Below the pieces are notes generated by a model. The model saw nothing but the letters and a program-made list of their open reading frames with translations. It was not told where the DNA came from and ran no database searches. Below are positions 1 through 7,993 of a DNA stretch of 40,544 nt, piece after piece. Source of the DNA: Chitinophagia bacterium (GTDB lineage: Bacteria > Bacteroidota > Bacteroidia > Chitinophagales > Chitinophagaceae); contig RFVQ01000002.1 of assembly GCA_009922495.1 (NCBI GenBank), positions 1 to 40,544 on the forward strand, read 5' to 3'. The translations under genes and the position numbers were made by a program. The first letter of the stretch is position 1. Each line of letters begins with the position of its first letter.

Positions 1-274
1 CCTGCGTAGAGAATATGTTACAAGAGCTCCATTTTACTTCCGCACCCAAGGCCACGAGGGTCTCGATCAATACGGCAGTCTGGATGGTCATGTGAAGGCA
101 TCCGGCCACGCGGGCTCCTTTCAAGGGCTGGGAAGCGCCATATTCAGCACGAAGGGCCATCAGTCCAGGCATCTCGGCTTCCGCCAGGCGGATCTCTTTT
201 CTTCCCCATTCCGCCAGGGTGATATCTTTAACCTTGTAAGGCAGTGCAAAGTCTAGTTGAGCAGTAGTTGACAT
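1..274 (-). CDS. ahcY: Adenosylhomocysteinase, N-terminal part (runs off window start)
   Basis: The enzyme hydrolyses S-adenosylhomocysteine to adenosine and homocysteine in the cytosol, which keeps methyltransferases free of product inhibition. Translating the minus strand from the ATG at 272-274 gives 91 complete codons before the window edge. They contain the family's N-terminal signature: an early DYKVKDI-like stretch (here [14 protein letters not shown]), then EMPGLMALR, then [21 protein letters not shown] followed by GAEV and the start of SCNIFSTQ. The NAD-binding domain lies outside the window. A Bacteroidota-type promoter candidate is 17 nt upstream. The identification is secure from these motifs, but completeness cannot be judged. 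Confidence 0.93.
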   Translation of the reverse strand, partial: MSTTAQLDFALPYKVKDITLAEWGRKEIRLAEAEMPGLMALRAEYGASQPLKGARVAGCLHMTIQTAVLIETLVALGAEVKWSSCNIFSTQ

Positions 275-290
275 GTCAGTAAAATTTGCG

Positions 291-322
291 CAAAATTAGC
301 CCTTTCATGCATAAAAGAACAA
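291..322 (-). promoter_or_regulatory. Candidate promoter for ahcY
   Basis: On the minus strand a TAATTTTG box (291-298) matches the Bacteroidota TAnnTTTG -7 consensus. A TTG lies 21 nt upstream (320-322). The -7 box is 17 nt from the ahcY start codon. The assignment rests on motif match and position only. Confidence 0.5.
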
Positions 323-346
323 TAAATTTACCGTAAACCTGCTGCC

Positions 347-1558
347 ATGCGATATGCATTAATACTTGTTCTGATTTTGTTTTTTTCCGGTAAAGAACGC
401 CCTGATGTTGAATGGACAGAATACCTCGGGGGAGCCGATCGAAACCATTATTCACCACTGGATCAAGTAAACCGGAGCAATGTGTCGAAGTTGAAAAAGG
501 CATGGGAGTATCATACGGGGGATACATCCGGACAAATGCAATGCAATCCCATCATTGCGGATGGATTGTTGTATGCAACTACTGCTTCTATTGAGGTCTT
601 TGCATTGGAACCTTCTACCGGCAAGGAAGTCTGGCGATTCCGCAATGCCGGGGAAGTCAAATGGTACAGTTTGAGCAGGGGGGTTAGTTATTGGGCCAAA
701 GGGGACGATAAAAGGATTTTTTTCACCGCAGGTGAATGGTTGTATGCATTGAATGCCAAATCTGGGGAGCTTGTGAAAAACTTTGGCAATGGGGGACGGG
801 TAAGCCTTAAAACGGGATTGGGAGCATCTGCCCGGAACAAATTTGTGATCTCTTCTACGCCCGGTGCCATTTTTGAGAACCTGATCATCATGCCATTGCG
901 GCTTTCTGAGGGTGCCGATGCGGCCCCTGGTTACATACAGGCTTTTGATGTGGTGTCAGGAAACCTCCAATGGGTATTCAAAACCATACCATCGCCCGGC
1001 GAGTACGGTTATGAAACCTGGGAAAAGGGAAATCACCTGAATGAAGAAATCGGTGGAGCCAATTCCTGGGCGGGCATGAGTGTAGACCACAAAAGGGGGA
1101 TGATTTTTGTCCCGACCGGATCCGCAGCATTTGATTTTTACGGGGGAAACCGCAAGGGAAACAACCTTTTTGCCAACTGTCTTTTGGCCCTGGATGCCCG
1201 AACCGGAAAGCGGAAATGGCATTATCAGTTTGTGCACCATGATGTATGGGACAGGGATCTTCCTTCACCTCCTAACTTATTGACAATAAACAAGAATGGA
1301 AAGCCTATTGATGTGGTTGTTCAGGCTACAAAGGCTGGTTATCTTTATGTGTTTGAGCGAACAACCGGTAAGCCGGTTTATGATATCAAGGAAGTTTCGG
1401 TTCCTGTAGAAGGGCTTATGGGAGAGCAGCTTTCTGCGACGCAACCTGTTCCGGTCATGCCCCAACCCTTTGCCCGAACCGAATTCAGGGAGGAGGATCT
1501 TAATCCCTGGGCGGAAAACCTGGAGGAGTTGAGGGATCTTGTACATCAACTCACATGA
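347..1558 (+). CDS. N-terminal fragment of the broken PQQ-dependent dehydrogenase
   Basis: This 403-residue frame starts with a short hydrophobic leader (MRYALILVLILFFSG) that could direct export. It continues as a quinoprotein beta-propeller: an early WTEYLGGADRNHYSPLDQ segment, an AL(E)PSTGKEVWRF blade repeat near residue 90, VPTGSAAFDFYGGNRKG, a LLALDARTGKRKWHYQ repeat, HHDVWDRDLPSPPNL and a TKAGYLYVFERTTGKP blade. These are typical of PQQ-linked glucose dehydrogenases. The last five residues (VHQLT) come from reading past the deletion junction into the wrong frame. It lacks the final blades and the heme domain, so it is unlikely to be active alone. The start is the only ATG that leaves the leader intact. 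Confidence 0.7.
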   Translation: MRYALILVLILFFSGKERPDVEWTEYLGGADRNHYSPLDQVNRSNVSKLKKAWEYHTGDTSGQMQCNPIIADGLLYATTASIEVFALEPSTGKEVWRFRNAGEVKWYSLSRGVSYWAKGDDKRIFFTAGEWLYALNAKSGELVKNFGNGGRVSLKTGLGASARNKFVISSTPGAIFENLIIMPLRLSEGADAAPGYIQAFDVVSGNLQWVFKTIPSPGEYGYETWEKGNHLNEEIGGANSWAGMSVDHKRGMIFVPTGSAAFDFYGGNRKGNNLFANCLLALDARTGKRKWHYQFVHHDVWDRDLPSPPNLLTINKNGKPIDVVVQATKAGYLYVFERTTGKPVYDIKEVSVPVEGLMGEQLSATQPVPVMPQPFARTEFREEDLNPWAENLEELRDLVHQLT

Positions 1559-2303
1559 GGTTCCTTGCATCCTTAAAATGAACGAAAATAAAAATTACAT
1601 AAATAATTCATTGTCAAATGGTAATAAAATTTATATAGAGTATTGCTCTAGTTGTCACAAGGCTGATTTCTCGGGTATGCCCCAGGCTGGGATTCCCTCA
1701 CTGAAAGATATTGGCAAAAGAAAAGACTCGCTTTATGTCGCTTCCATTGTATCCCAGGGAAAGGGGATGATGACGGGTTTTCCCCAGTTGACAAATGATC
1801 AAAAAGGAGCAGTGGTGGCATTTCTTTTGGGTAAAGAGAAGTCTTCAGCCTTGACCGAAAGCAGGCCGAAAAAAGCGGTTTCGCCCTATGTTTTTGATGG
1901 ATATACCCGGTTTTTGGATAAAAATGGATACCCGGCGGTCAAGCCGCCATGGGGACAATTGACCGCTGTCAACCTCAATACGGGGAAAATTGTTTGGCAG
2001 AAAGTATTGGGTGAATACAAAGAGTTGACAGCCAAAGGAATCCCCCAGACCGGTGCAGACAATTATGGGGGAGCGGTGGTGACCAAAGGGGGATTGGTCT
2101 TCATTGCGGCAACCAAGGATGAACGGATCAGGGCTTTTGACAAATCGACCGGTAAGCTTTTGTGGGAGGCGGAGCTCCCGGCTTGTGGATTTGCGACTCC
2201 CAGTGTCTACGAATCCCATGGAAAGCAATACCTGGTTGTCGCCTGTGGTGGTACAAAACTCGGGGCTAAAAAGGGAGACAGCTATGTGGCGTTTGCCCTA
2301 TGA
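1539..2303 (+). CDS. C-terminal fragment of the broken PQQ-dependent dehydrogenase (cytochrome c domain plus last propeller blades)
   Basis: The frame could open at the TTG at 1539 or the ATG at 1578. Neither is preceded by a signal peptide, so the heme site would remain in the cytosol if it were translated independently. A c-type heme motif CSSCH lies near residues 36-40, with YIEYCSSCHKADFSG around it and a MMTGFP segment supplying a possible axial methionine. After this come quinoprotein blades: DGYTRFLDKNGYPAVKPPWG, LNTGKIVWQKVLGEY, TGADNYGGAVVTKGGLVFIAATKD and FDKSTGKLLWEAELP. It is read as the remainder of the upstream gene, not as a separate gene. Confidence 0.66.
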   Translation: MYINSHEVPCILKMNENKNYINNSLSNGNKIYIEYCSSCHKADFSGMPQAGIPSLKDIGKRKDSLYVASIVSQGKGMMTGFPQLTNDQKGAVVAFLLGKEKSSALTESRPKKAVSPYVFDGYTRFLDKNGYPAVKPPWGQLTAVNLNTGKIVWQKVLGEYKELTAKGIPQTGADNYGGAVVTKGGLVFIAATKDERIRAFDKSTGKLLWEAELPACGFATPSVYESHGKQYLVVACGGTKLGAKKGDSYVAFAL

Positions 2304-2338
2304 TAAAAAATAATTAAATTATTGTAAATCATAGTTTA

Positions 2339-5164
2339 ATGATACTTAAGTCAAGTAAATATATATATAGTGTTTTGATTTTTTTTCTCCTCAGTCAGGC
2401 AGCAATTGCCCAACGATTTGGAGGAAATCCTCCTGGGATGAAATGGCACAAAGCAAAGGGAAAATCAGTGGATTTGATATATCCCTTGGATTTGAAGAAG
2501 GAGGCGCAAAGGGTATTGGGAATTTCAGAAGCACTATCATCAGGATCAGCTTTTAGCTTGGGGACCGCTGTTCTCAAAGCCCCCATTGTGCTGCAGGGTT
2601 TGCCAATTGTTTCCAATGCCTATGTTGGATTGGGGCCCTGGCGAAGTGAATTTTTCTTATATCCTCCCCAAAACGCCTTGGAACTGGGTTCAACCTCCTG
2701 GCTGGACAACCTGGCATACCATGAGTACCGACACATTCACCAATATTCAAATTTTAGGAAAGGATTGTCAAAGTTCGCCTATTGGGTAGCAGGTGAACAA
2801 GGTCAGGCCCTGGCCAATGCTGCTTCGATACCGGACTGGTTCTTTGAAGGGGATGCGGTTTTTCATGAAACCCTTCATTTGGGGCAAGGTCGAGGTCGGT
2901 TGCCGGGTTTTTTTGATCCTTTCAGGTCAATTTGGCAAGCGAATAAAACCTATTCTTATCAAAAGCTAAGGAGTGGTTCCCTGAAGGATTTTGTTCCCAA
3001 CCACTATGATCTGGGCTATTTGCTGGTGGCATATGGGTATAAAAAATACGGACAGGATTTCTGGGGAAAGGTTACCAATGATGCGGTACGGTTCAAGGGG
3101 CTGACCTATCCCTTTCAAAAGGCCATTCGCAGGCACAGTGGATTGGCATATACGCAGTTTGTTGCGCATGCCTTGGACTCTTTTCGCATGGCAAATTTGG
3201 CTGGTTTTGAGAATGAGTCGATAAAGCCCATCAACAAGGTGGACACGAGAAGGGTGGTGGATCATTATTTCCCGGTATGGATGGGGGGAGATTCTATCCT
3301 CTCATTGAGGAAACCGTATAACCAACAACCCCATTGGTCGATCTTCTCGAAAGGGAAATGGTCTAAACTGGTCAGCAAAGACATCAGCAGCGAAGATTAT
3401 TTCACCTACAAAAGAGGAAATATCGTTTATACGGCCTATGACCCTGATCCCCGCTGGCAATGGAAGGAGTTCAGTGAGATCAGGATGTTCAATGTATACG
3501 ATCGCAGTACCCGAACCCTGACCCAGAAAGGAAGATTTGCCTCTCCTGATCTTTCCCATGATGGTGACAAACTGGTTGCGGTAGAAGTATTGCCGGGTGG
3601 AAAGAGCCAGCTTGTATTGCTCAACACCTCAGATGGAGCCGTGCAGAAAAAGTTCAAGTTTGCCGAAGAGGATTTTTATAGCTATCCTGTTTTTTCAAGT
3701 GATGATCATTTCATTTACGTCATTGCCAGGAAGCCTGATGGATCTTCTTCAATCCTTTCCCTTGATCAAGCTACCGGAGCATCAAAACCGCTCTTCTCTT
3801 ATGTAAAGGCACCACTTTCTTTTTTAAGGGTAAGGAGAAACAGCTTATTGTTCACCGTAAGCCAGGGCAATGCCAATGAACTCAGGGAAATCGATCTCAC
3901 CAGCGGATTAACAAAGGTTCTTTCTAGGGGACTGACAGGCTCTTATGGAGGGGATCTTCATGAAGACCAAAACAAGATTGTCTATGGAAGTCCTACTGCA
4001 GAGGGACAACAGCTCTTTGTCAGAGATTTGAGCATGACCAGACAGGATGCGGGAAATTCTCCACTCCAAGATATCGTTTCCAGTCCACTCTTCTCATCAG
4101 CCGATAAAGTTGCTGCATCACCTGCAAAAGATTCTTTACCATTGAAGCAAAGTCCCATCTCATCTCTTCATGCTCCTGTTAACCTTCACAGCTGGCGTCC
4201 ATTTTATGAGCAGCCGGAATGGAGTTTTACTTTATATGGTGAAAACGTATTGAATACTGTGCAATCTCAGTTCAGCTATGTATACAATGAAAATGAGGGT
4301 TCACACAGGGTGGGAGCAGATTTTGCAGTGGGCACTTTGTATCCTTGGATAACGGGTGGTACGAATTATACAATGGACAGAACCTTTAAGGATGCAACGA
4401 GGGAGTTTCAATGGAACGAATGGAATGGGAATTTGGGCCTTCGCTTGCCCTTGAATTTTAGTTTTGGCAAATGGTACAGGAATCTTGATCTCTCTGTGCG
4501 ACTGAATGGGGTTTCATTGGATTATCAAAACAAGAACAACGTGAGTCCTGCTGACCGCTTTGTGACCTATTGGCAACAACAAATTTCCTGGTCCATGCAG
4601 ACGCAACAGGCCCTGCAACAGATCTATCCGCGTTATGCGCTGGTAACGAGGATCCAAAACCGTACGGCATTGGGAAATACGCAAGCCCATCAGCTCTTCT
4701 ACAGTGCCAATGCTTTTTTACCCGGTCTTGGCAGAACACATTCCACGGTATTGGGTTTTCATTATCAGCGGAGGGATACGTTGGGGCAATACAATTATTC
4801 CAATGGGATGCCCATGGCAAGAGGATATGAGCCTTTCAATTATCCCAGGATGTGGCGGTATTCCTTGAACTATCATTTCCCCTTATTCTATCCCGATAAG
4901 GGAATAGGGAACATGGTCTATTTTCTTCGGGTTAGGGGAAATGCCTTTTATGATGACATGACCCTAAAGAGTTTAAGAACCGGAAGAAAGATCAACCTGA
5001 GGAGTGCAGGCATGGAGATATACTTTGATACAAAATGGTGGAACCAGCAATCGGTTTCCTTTGGGGTGAGATACAGCCGTTTGCTGGATACCGATCTGTT
5101 TGTGCAAAAACCCAATCCGAACAGGTTTGAGTTCATCATGCCCTTGAACCTATTTCCGGATTGA
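2339..5164 (+). CDS. Exported protein: HExxH peptidase-MA-like domain, PD40-type beta-propeller, C-terminal outer-membrane-barrel-like region
   Basis: This 941-residue protein has a signal peptide (about residues 1-24, cleavage after AAIA-Q). Residues 128-132 read HEYRH, a gluzincin HExxH zinc motif, and PDWFFEGDAVF (E170) follows at the spacing expected for the third zinc ligand in the peptidase MA clan. Residues about 300-620 contain repeated strand patterns with SPDLSHDG, YPVFSSDDHFIYV and similar, like WD40-like/TolB (PD40) blades. From about 640 the sequence alternates aromatic amphipathic strands (YNENEGSHRVGADFAVG, FHYQRRDTLGQYNYSNGMPMARGYE), as in surface-antigen or BamA-type barrels. 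It probably acts at the outer membrane. The substrate is unknown. It starts 35 nt after the broken dehydrogenase. Confidence 0.72.
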   Translation: MILKSSKYIYSVLIFFLLSQAAIAQRFGGNPPGMKWHKAKGKSVDLIYPLDLKKEAQRVLGISEALSSGSAFSLGTAVLKAPIVLQGLPIVSNAYVGLGPWRSEFFLYPPQNALELGSTSWLDNLAYHEYRHIHQYSNFRKGLSKFAYWVAGEQGQALANAASIPDWFFEGDAVFHETLHLGQGRGRLPGFFDPFRSIWQANKTYSYQKLRSGSLKDFVPNHYDLGYLLVAYGYKKYGQDFWGKVTNDAVRFKGLTYPFQKAIRRHSGLAYTQFVAHALDSFRMANLAGFENESIKPINKVDTRRVVDHYFPVWMGGDSILSLRKPYNQQPHWSIFSKGKWSKLVSKDISSEDYFTYKRGNIVYTAYDPDPRWQWKEFSEIRMFNVYDRSTRTLTQKGRFASPDLSHDGDKLVAVEVLPGGKSQLVLLNTSDGAVQKKFKFAEEDFYSYPVFSSDDHFIYVIARKPDGSSSILSLDQATGASKPLFSYVKAPLSFLRVRRNSLLFTVSQGNANELREIDLTSGLTKVLSRGLTGSYGGDLHEDQNKIVYGSPTAEGQQLFVRDLSMTRQDAGNSPLQDIVSSPLFSSADKVAASPAKDSLPLKQSPISSLHAPVNLHSWRPFYEQPEWSFTLYGENVLNTVQSQFSYVYNENEGSHRVGADFAVGTLYPWITGGTNYTMDRTFKDATREFQWNEWNGNLGLRLPLNFSFGKWYRNLDLSVRLNGVSLDYQNKNNVSPADRFVTYWQQQISWSMQTQQALQQIYPRYALVTRIQNRTALGNTQAHQLFYSANAFLPGLGRTHSTVLGFHYQRRDTLGQYNYSNGMPMARGYEPFNYPRMWRYSLNYHFPLFYPDKGIGNMVYFLRVRGNAFYDDMTLKSLRTGRKINLRSAGMEIYFDTKWWNQQSVSFGVRYSRLLDTDLFVQKPNPNRFEFIMPLNLFPD

Positions 5165-5180
5165 GTCTTTGAAAAGTAGA

Positions 5181-5819
5181 TCAGATGGTAACAAAAAGCT
5201 CTTCAGACTTTCTTCTTACTTTGATCGCCTTGGAAAGAAAATCTTTTTCTTCATCTCTATAGCCCAGGGCCAATATGCAGGAAGCGGTAAGCCCTTTATT
5301 TTCCAGATCCAGCACCGAATCTACTCCTGCTGGAATAAAACCTTCCATGGGGGTAGAATCGATTTTTTCTACTGCAGCAGCAGCCAGTCCAAAGCCCAAG
5401 GCGATATAGGTTTGCTTGGCGGCCCATACCAACAGTTCTTCTGGGGAGGAGTTGCTGATTTTACCTTTGATATTGGCAGCAAAACCCTCCAGTGATTCCA
5501 GGCTGACATTTCTTGTGGTGGCAATTTCCTGCATGTATTTTTCCACCTGCTCCACGTTGAATTCTTTCCAGGCAGCGAATACCACCAATGCAGATGCGCT
5601 GGTAATTTGGGATTGGTTATAGCAATGGGGGAGCAGCTTCTCCTTGGTTTCTTGGTCTTTGATCACCAGGATGGTGTAGGGAGTAAAGCCCAAAGAACTG
5701 GGACTCAACCTTATTGCTTCCAGAATGTTATTCAATTGTTCTTCAGGGATCTGCTCCCCATTCATCTTCTTGGTTGCGTACCGCCATTCCAGTGCTTCAA
5801 TAAATATAGACTTCTTCAT
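5181..5819 (-). CDS. Nitroreductase-family NAD(P)H-dependent oxidoreductase (NfsB-like)
   Basis: This is a cytosolic FMN-dependent reductase of nitro or quinone-type compounds, 212 residues long, the normal length for the family. Motifs: ALEWRYATKKM near the N-terminus (the phosphate-contacting RxS/T-type segment), IRLSPSSLGFTPYTILVI around residues 36-54 (FMN-binding loop), then AAKQTYIALGFGLAAAAVEKIDSTPMEGF around residues 132-160, and a C-terminal ALGYRDEEKD with a basic RRKSEELF tail. It is monocistronic and converges on the 941-residue gene with a 16-nt gap. The promoter carries a perfect palindrome between the -7 box and the start codon, so repression by a dimeric regulator (possibly redox- or xenobiotic-responsive) is likely. 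No regulator gene is adjacent. Confidence 0.87.
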   Translation of the reverse strand: MKKSIFIEALEWRYATKKMNGEQIPEEQLNNILEAIRLSPSSLGFTPYTILVIKDQETKEKLLPHCYNQSQITSASALVVFAAWKEFNVEQVEKYMQEIATTRNVSLESLEGFAANIKGKISNSSPEELLVWAAKQTYIALGFGLAAAAVEKIDSTPMEGFIPAGVDSVLDLENKGLTASCILALGYRDEEKDFLSKAIKVRRKSEELFVTI

Positions 5820-5821
5820 AA

Positions 5822-5839
5822 TTGATGTTTAAACATCAA
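5822..5839. promoter_or_regulatory. Perfect 18-bp palindrome, probable operator of the nitroreductase gene
   Basis: TTGATGTTTAAACATCAA is identical to its reverse complement. It begins 2 nt upstream of the nitroreductase start codon and overlaps the last bases of its predicted -7 box (5837-5844). A bound dimer would cover the transcription start. The binding protein cannot be identified from this window. Confidence 0.6.
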
Positions 5840-5868
5840 AATTAAAAATAATTTCTGATCAACCAAAA
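5837..5868 (-). promoter_or_regulatory. Promoter of the nitroreductase gene
   Basis: On the minus strand a TTTTG element (5864-5868) is followed after 19 nt by TAATTTTG (5837-5844), a full match to the Bacteroidota TTTG-N19-TAnnTTTG promoter. It lies 17 nt upstream of the start codon. Confidence 0.62.
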
Positions 5869-5886
5869 TATTTTCATTTTTCGCCC

Positions 5887-5894
5887 TATATTTG
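5887..5894 (+). promoter_or_regulatory. -7 box of the tRNA-Val(UAC) promoter
   Basis: TATATTTG fits TAnnTTTG and lies 10 nt before the first base of the tRNA. No clear TTG -33 element is present upstream. Confidence 0.55.
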
Positions 5895-5904
5895 CAACCC
5901 GATT

Positions 5905-5979
5905 GGGAGTTTAGCTCAGCTGGTTTAGAGCATCTGCCTTACAAGCAGAGGGTCGGCGGTTCGATCCCGTCAACTCCCA
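5905..5979 (+). tRNA. tRNA-Val (anticodon TAC)
   Basis: The cloverleaf can be folded by eye. The acceptor stem is GGGAGTT (5905-5911) with AACTCCC (5972-5978) and discriminator A5979. The D-arm is GCTC/GAGC. The anticodon stem TCTGC/GCAGA encloses the loop CTTACAA, giving anticodon TAC. The T-arm is GGCGG-TTCGATC-CCGTC. TAC reads GUA/GUG valine codons. The terminal CCA is not encoded. A terminator follows immediately, so the transcript appears to be a single tRNA. Confidence 0.95.
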
Positions 5980-5984
5980 CAGAA

Positions 5985-6018
5985 AAAAAGGTTCAGGATC
6001 AACTTCCTGAACCTTTTT
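5985..6018 (+). terminator. Rho-independent terminator after tRNA-Val(UAC)
   Basis: Arms AAAAAGGTTCAGGA and TCCTGAACCTTTTT pair perfectly over 14 bp around a 6-nt loop, starting 6 nt after the tRNA. The 3' arm ends in a T run. Because the A/T tracts mirror each other, it could also work on the opposite strand. Confidence 0.88.
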
Positions 6019-6066
6019 GTTTATCCCTACCACTTGAATATGTATATTGGTGGAAAGTATTTCACC

Positions 6067-7236
6067 ATGCAAGAGAATATCTCCCGCCAACAATTTTTAT
6101 CCATGTCAGCTGCCGCCGGTGCTGCCATGTTGCTGGGTTCATTGGAGGGCTGGGCTGCAGAGAAACAGCTGACCAAATTGCGGGTAGCCATCATTGGCTG
6201 CGGCAGTGTGAGCAACCGATACATTCCTCATCTTCAGACTTCCGCTCTTATCCAGATCGTCAGTCTTTGTGACATCAAACCAGAGAGAGCCATTGCCCAA
6301 AACAAAGAATACAAGGTCAATGCTGCCACCTATGGCAACATCGATGACATGTTGAAAGGAGTTCCCTTTGACATGATGGTCACCTTGACGGACATGCAGA
6401 AGCATGGTATACTGAACAAGAAAGCGCTGTTGGCAGGCAAACATGTTTGGAGTGAAAAACCGATGGCCAATACCTACGCAGAAGGGAAGGCCTTGCTGGA
6501 GCTGGCGCGCAGCAAAGGATTGAAACTATGGGGTGCACCGGCAGTCGTCAACAGTCCACAATTTGCTTTCATGAGCAAATCCATTCAGGCAGGTAAATTG
6601 GGAAGAATTGCCAGTGCACATGGGCAATACGGGCATACCGGTCCCACCTGGTCTGCCTTTTTTTATGAAAAAGGCGGAGGCAGCATGCCAGACCTTGGTG
6701 TATACAACATGGCCACGCTTACTGGCTTACTCGGACCTGCAAAATCCGTCATGGCCATGCTCAGCATTGTCAATCCGGAACGCACGGTAGATGACAAAGG
6801 CAAGATCAAAGTTGAGGCAGAAGACAATGCCCATGTTCTGTTGGAACACGCCAATGGAGTGATCAGTCATGTGATGTGTGGGTTCAATTATTTTGACCCG
6901 CATGGTCATGAAGCCAAGGGTCAAGAACTGCATTCCATCCAGATCTTTGGTGACAAAGGAAACATGCGCTTGATCGGATATGATTGGGAGACCAATGGTG
7001 TGATCTTAGATGACTCTTGGGAAAGAGCCGGAGTGCTCCATGAAAAAGAAACGGGAGGATACCAATGGCAGGAAGGAGCAACCAAGGTAGGGGAGTCAAT
7101 TGTCAACAAGACCGAACCCCGCATCAATGTTGAACATGCCTTGCATGTGCTGGAAATAATCGAGGCGGCCAGAAAATCATCGGCCACCGGAATGAAAGTC
7201 AAGCTGACTTCCAGTTTCCAATGGCCAATGATCTGA
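6067..7236 (+). CDS. Gfo/Idh/MocA-family oxidoreductase with Tat-like signal
   Basis: This is an NAD(P)-dependent sugar or sugar-derivative dehydrogenase of 389 residues. The N-terminus reads ISRQQFLSMSAAAGAAMLLGSLEGWAA: the layout of a twin-arginine signal, but the second arginine is glutamine. After it comes the Rossmann motif VAIIGCGSVSNRYIPHL, then the family EKP motif (WSEKPMAN), and a C-terminal domain with GGGSMPDLGVYNMATL in place of the usual D-x3-H site. I chose the ATG at 6067, not the in-frame ATG at 6034, because 6067 puts the export signal at the N-terminus. A near-match -7 box TATATTGG (6043-6050) also lies between them. It runs convergently into the DUF1080 gene with a 1-nt gap, and is probably functionally linked to that cluster. 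Confidence 0.86.
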   Translation: MQENISRQQFLSMSAAAGAAMLLGSLEGWAAEKQLTKLRVAIIGCGSVSNRYIPHLQTSALIQIVSLCDIKPERAIAQNKEYKVNAATYGNIDDMLKGVPFDMMVTLTDMQKHGILNKKALLAGKHVWSEKPMANTYAEGKALLELARSKGLKLWGAPAVVNSPQFAFMSKSIQAGKLGRIASAHGQYGHTGPTWSAFFYEKGGGSMPDLGVYNMATLTGLLGPAKSVMAMLSIVNPERTVDDKGKIKVEAEDNAHVLLEHANGVISHVMCGFNYFDPHGHEAKGQELHSIQIFGDKGNMRLIGYDWETNGVILDDSWERAGVLHEKETGGYQWQEGATKVGESIVNKTEPRINVEHALHVLEIIEAARKSSATGMKVKLTSSFQWPMI

Positions 7237-7237
7237 T

Positions 7238-7948
7238 TTATTTGAGTTTCTTCAGGTAGATCTCCCGGTACTCCACTTTCATCTTGGGCATTACATGCAC
7301 CTGTAGGCCAATAAGCCCACTCATTTTCCTCTTGGAAGCATCTTCATCCGTGGTCTCGCTCATGAGCACGCCATTGATGTAATGCAAGATATGATTGCCT
7401 TTCGCAATGATGTGGATCTGGTTCCAGTCGTCTTTTTTGATCTTGGATTTTAATTCATCACTGTTGCCTAGACTACCGGTGATCGTGGGCTTTTGACCCT
7501 CTTTCAACACAGATTGTTCACCTCGCATGGCCAGGAAACCTCTTCCTCTTTCCTCATAGTTCTGACCGGTGTAGCGATTGGCACCATCGATGTCGGCCTG
7601 ATAGCCCTTCAATCCGTAAGGCACATTTTCAACCATTTCGCTGCGGTATTGTACGCCGCTGTTGCCTTCGGGACTGATCCTGTACTCCGCCTTGAATTCA
7701 AAGTCTCCCGGAGTATCACCGCGGTAAATCAGGAAAGTGTTGGATTTTAGCTGTTTCTCTTTTGTCACTTCACCCACGAAAGTTCCGTTCTCAATTCTCC
7801 AGTGACTGGTATCCGCCTCCCAGTGCTTCATGGTTTTCCCATCAAAGATCTTCTTGAATCCATCCTTGCTTTTTTGGGCATGAAGGTTCAAGAAAAGCGA
7901 ACTGAATGCGCAGGTAAAAAGCAACAACTTGAGGTTCCTGGTTTTCAT
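7238..7948 (-). CDS. DUF1080 / 3-keto-disaccharide hydrolase domain protein
   Basis: This 236-residue protein has a signal peptide (residues 1-24, ending LHAQ) and one DUF1080 jelly-roll domain. Family hallmarks are FDGKTMKHWEAD near the start, WRIENGTFVGE, SNTFLIYRGDTPGDFEFKAEYRIS, GNSGVQYRSE, GYQADIDG, and the closing GLIGLQVH...VEYREIYLKKL. Characterised members cleave 3-keto glycosides, either as hydrolases or as 1,2-lyases. It is the last gene of the nine-gene minus-strand cluster, 45 nt after a Gfo/Idh/MocA dehydrogenase that could generate the keto-sugar. It is expected to act in the periplasm. The preferred substrate cannot be inferred. Confidence 0.88.
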   Translation of the reverse strand: MKTRNLKLLLFTCAFSSLFLNLHAQKSKDGFKKIFDGKTMKHWEADTSHWRIENGTFVGEVTKEKQLKSNTFLIYRGDTPGDFEFKAEYRISPEGNSGVQYRSEMVENVPYGLKGYQADIDGANRYTGQNYEERGRGFLAMRGEQSVLKEGQKPTITGSLGNSDELKSKIKKDDWNQIHIIAKGNHILHYINGVLMSETTDEDASKRKMSGLIGLQVHVMPKMKVEYREIYLKKLK

Positions 7949-7993
7949 CTTTTTGTTTTGTGGTATAGAGTTGATCCGGTTTAGGAAGGGCCG

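Larger units (their letters stand above)
347..2303 (+). pseudogene. PQQ-dependent (quinoprotein) dehydrogenase with inserted cytochrome c domain, broken by frame-changing deletion
   Basis: Two overlapping reading frames (347-1558 and 1539-2303) are consecutive halves of one protein, a periplasmic quinoprotein glucose-dehydrogenase-like propeller with a cytochrome c domain inserted before the last blades. The first frame runs to an ENLEELRDL stretch. The second resumes at ILYINSHEVPCILKM, which corresponds to the family's G-[MI]-LY-[VI]-N segment. In relatives these are separated by several tens of residues containing a TPPS motif and a NWGG-like motif, and both are absent here. The simplest reading is an internal deletion near 1530-1540 whose length was not a multiple of three. 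A sequencing or assembly error alone would not easily remove that segment. No PQQ-synthesis gene is in the window. Confidence 0.72.
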
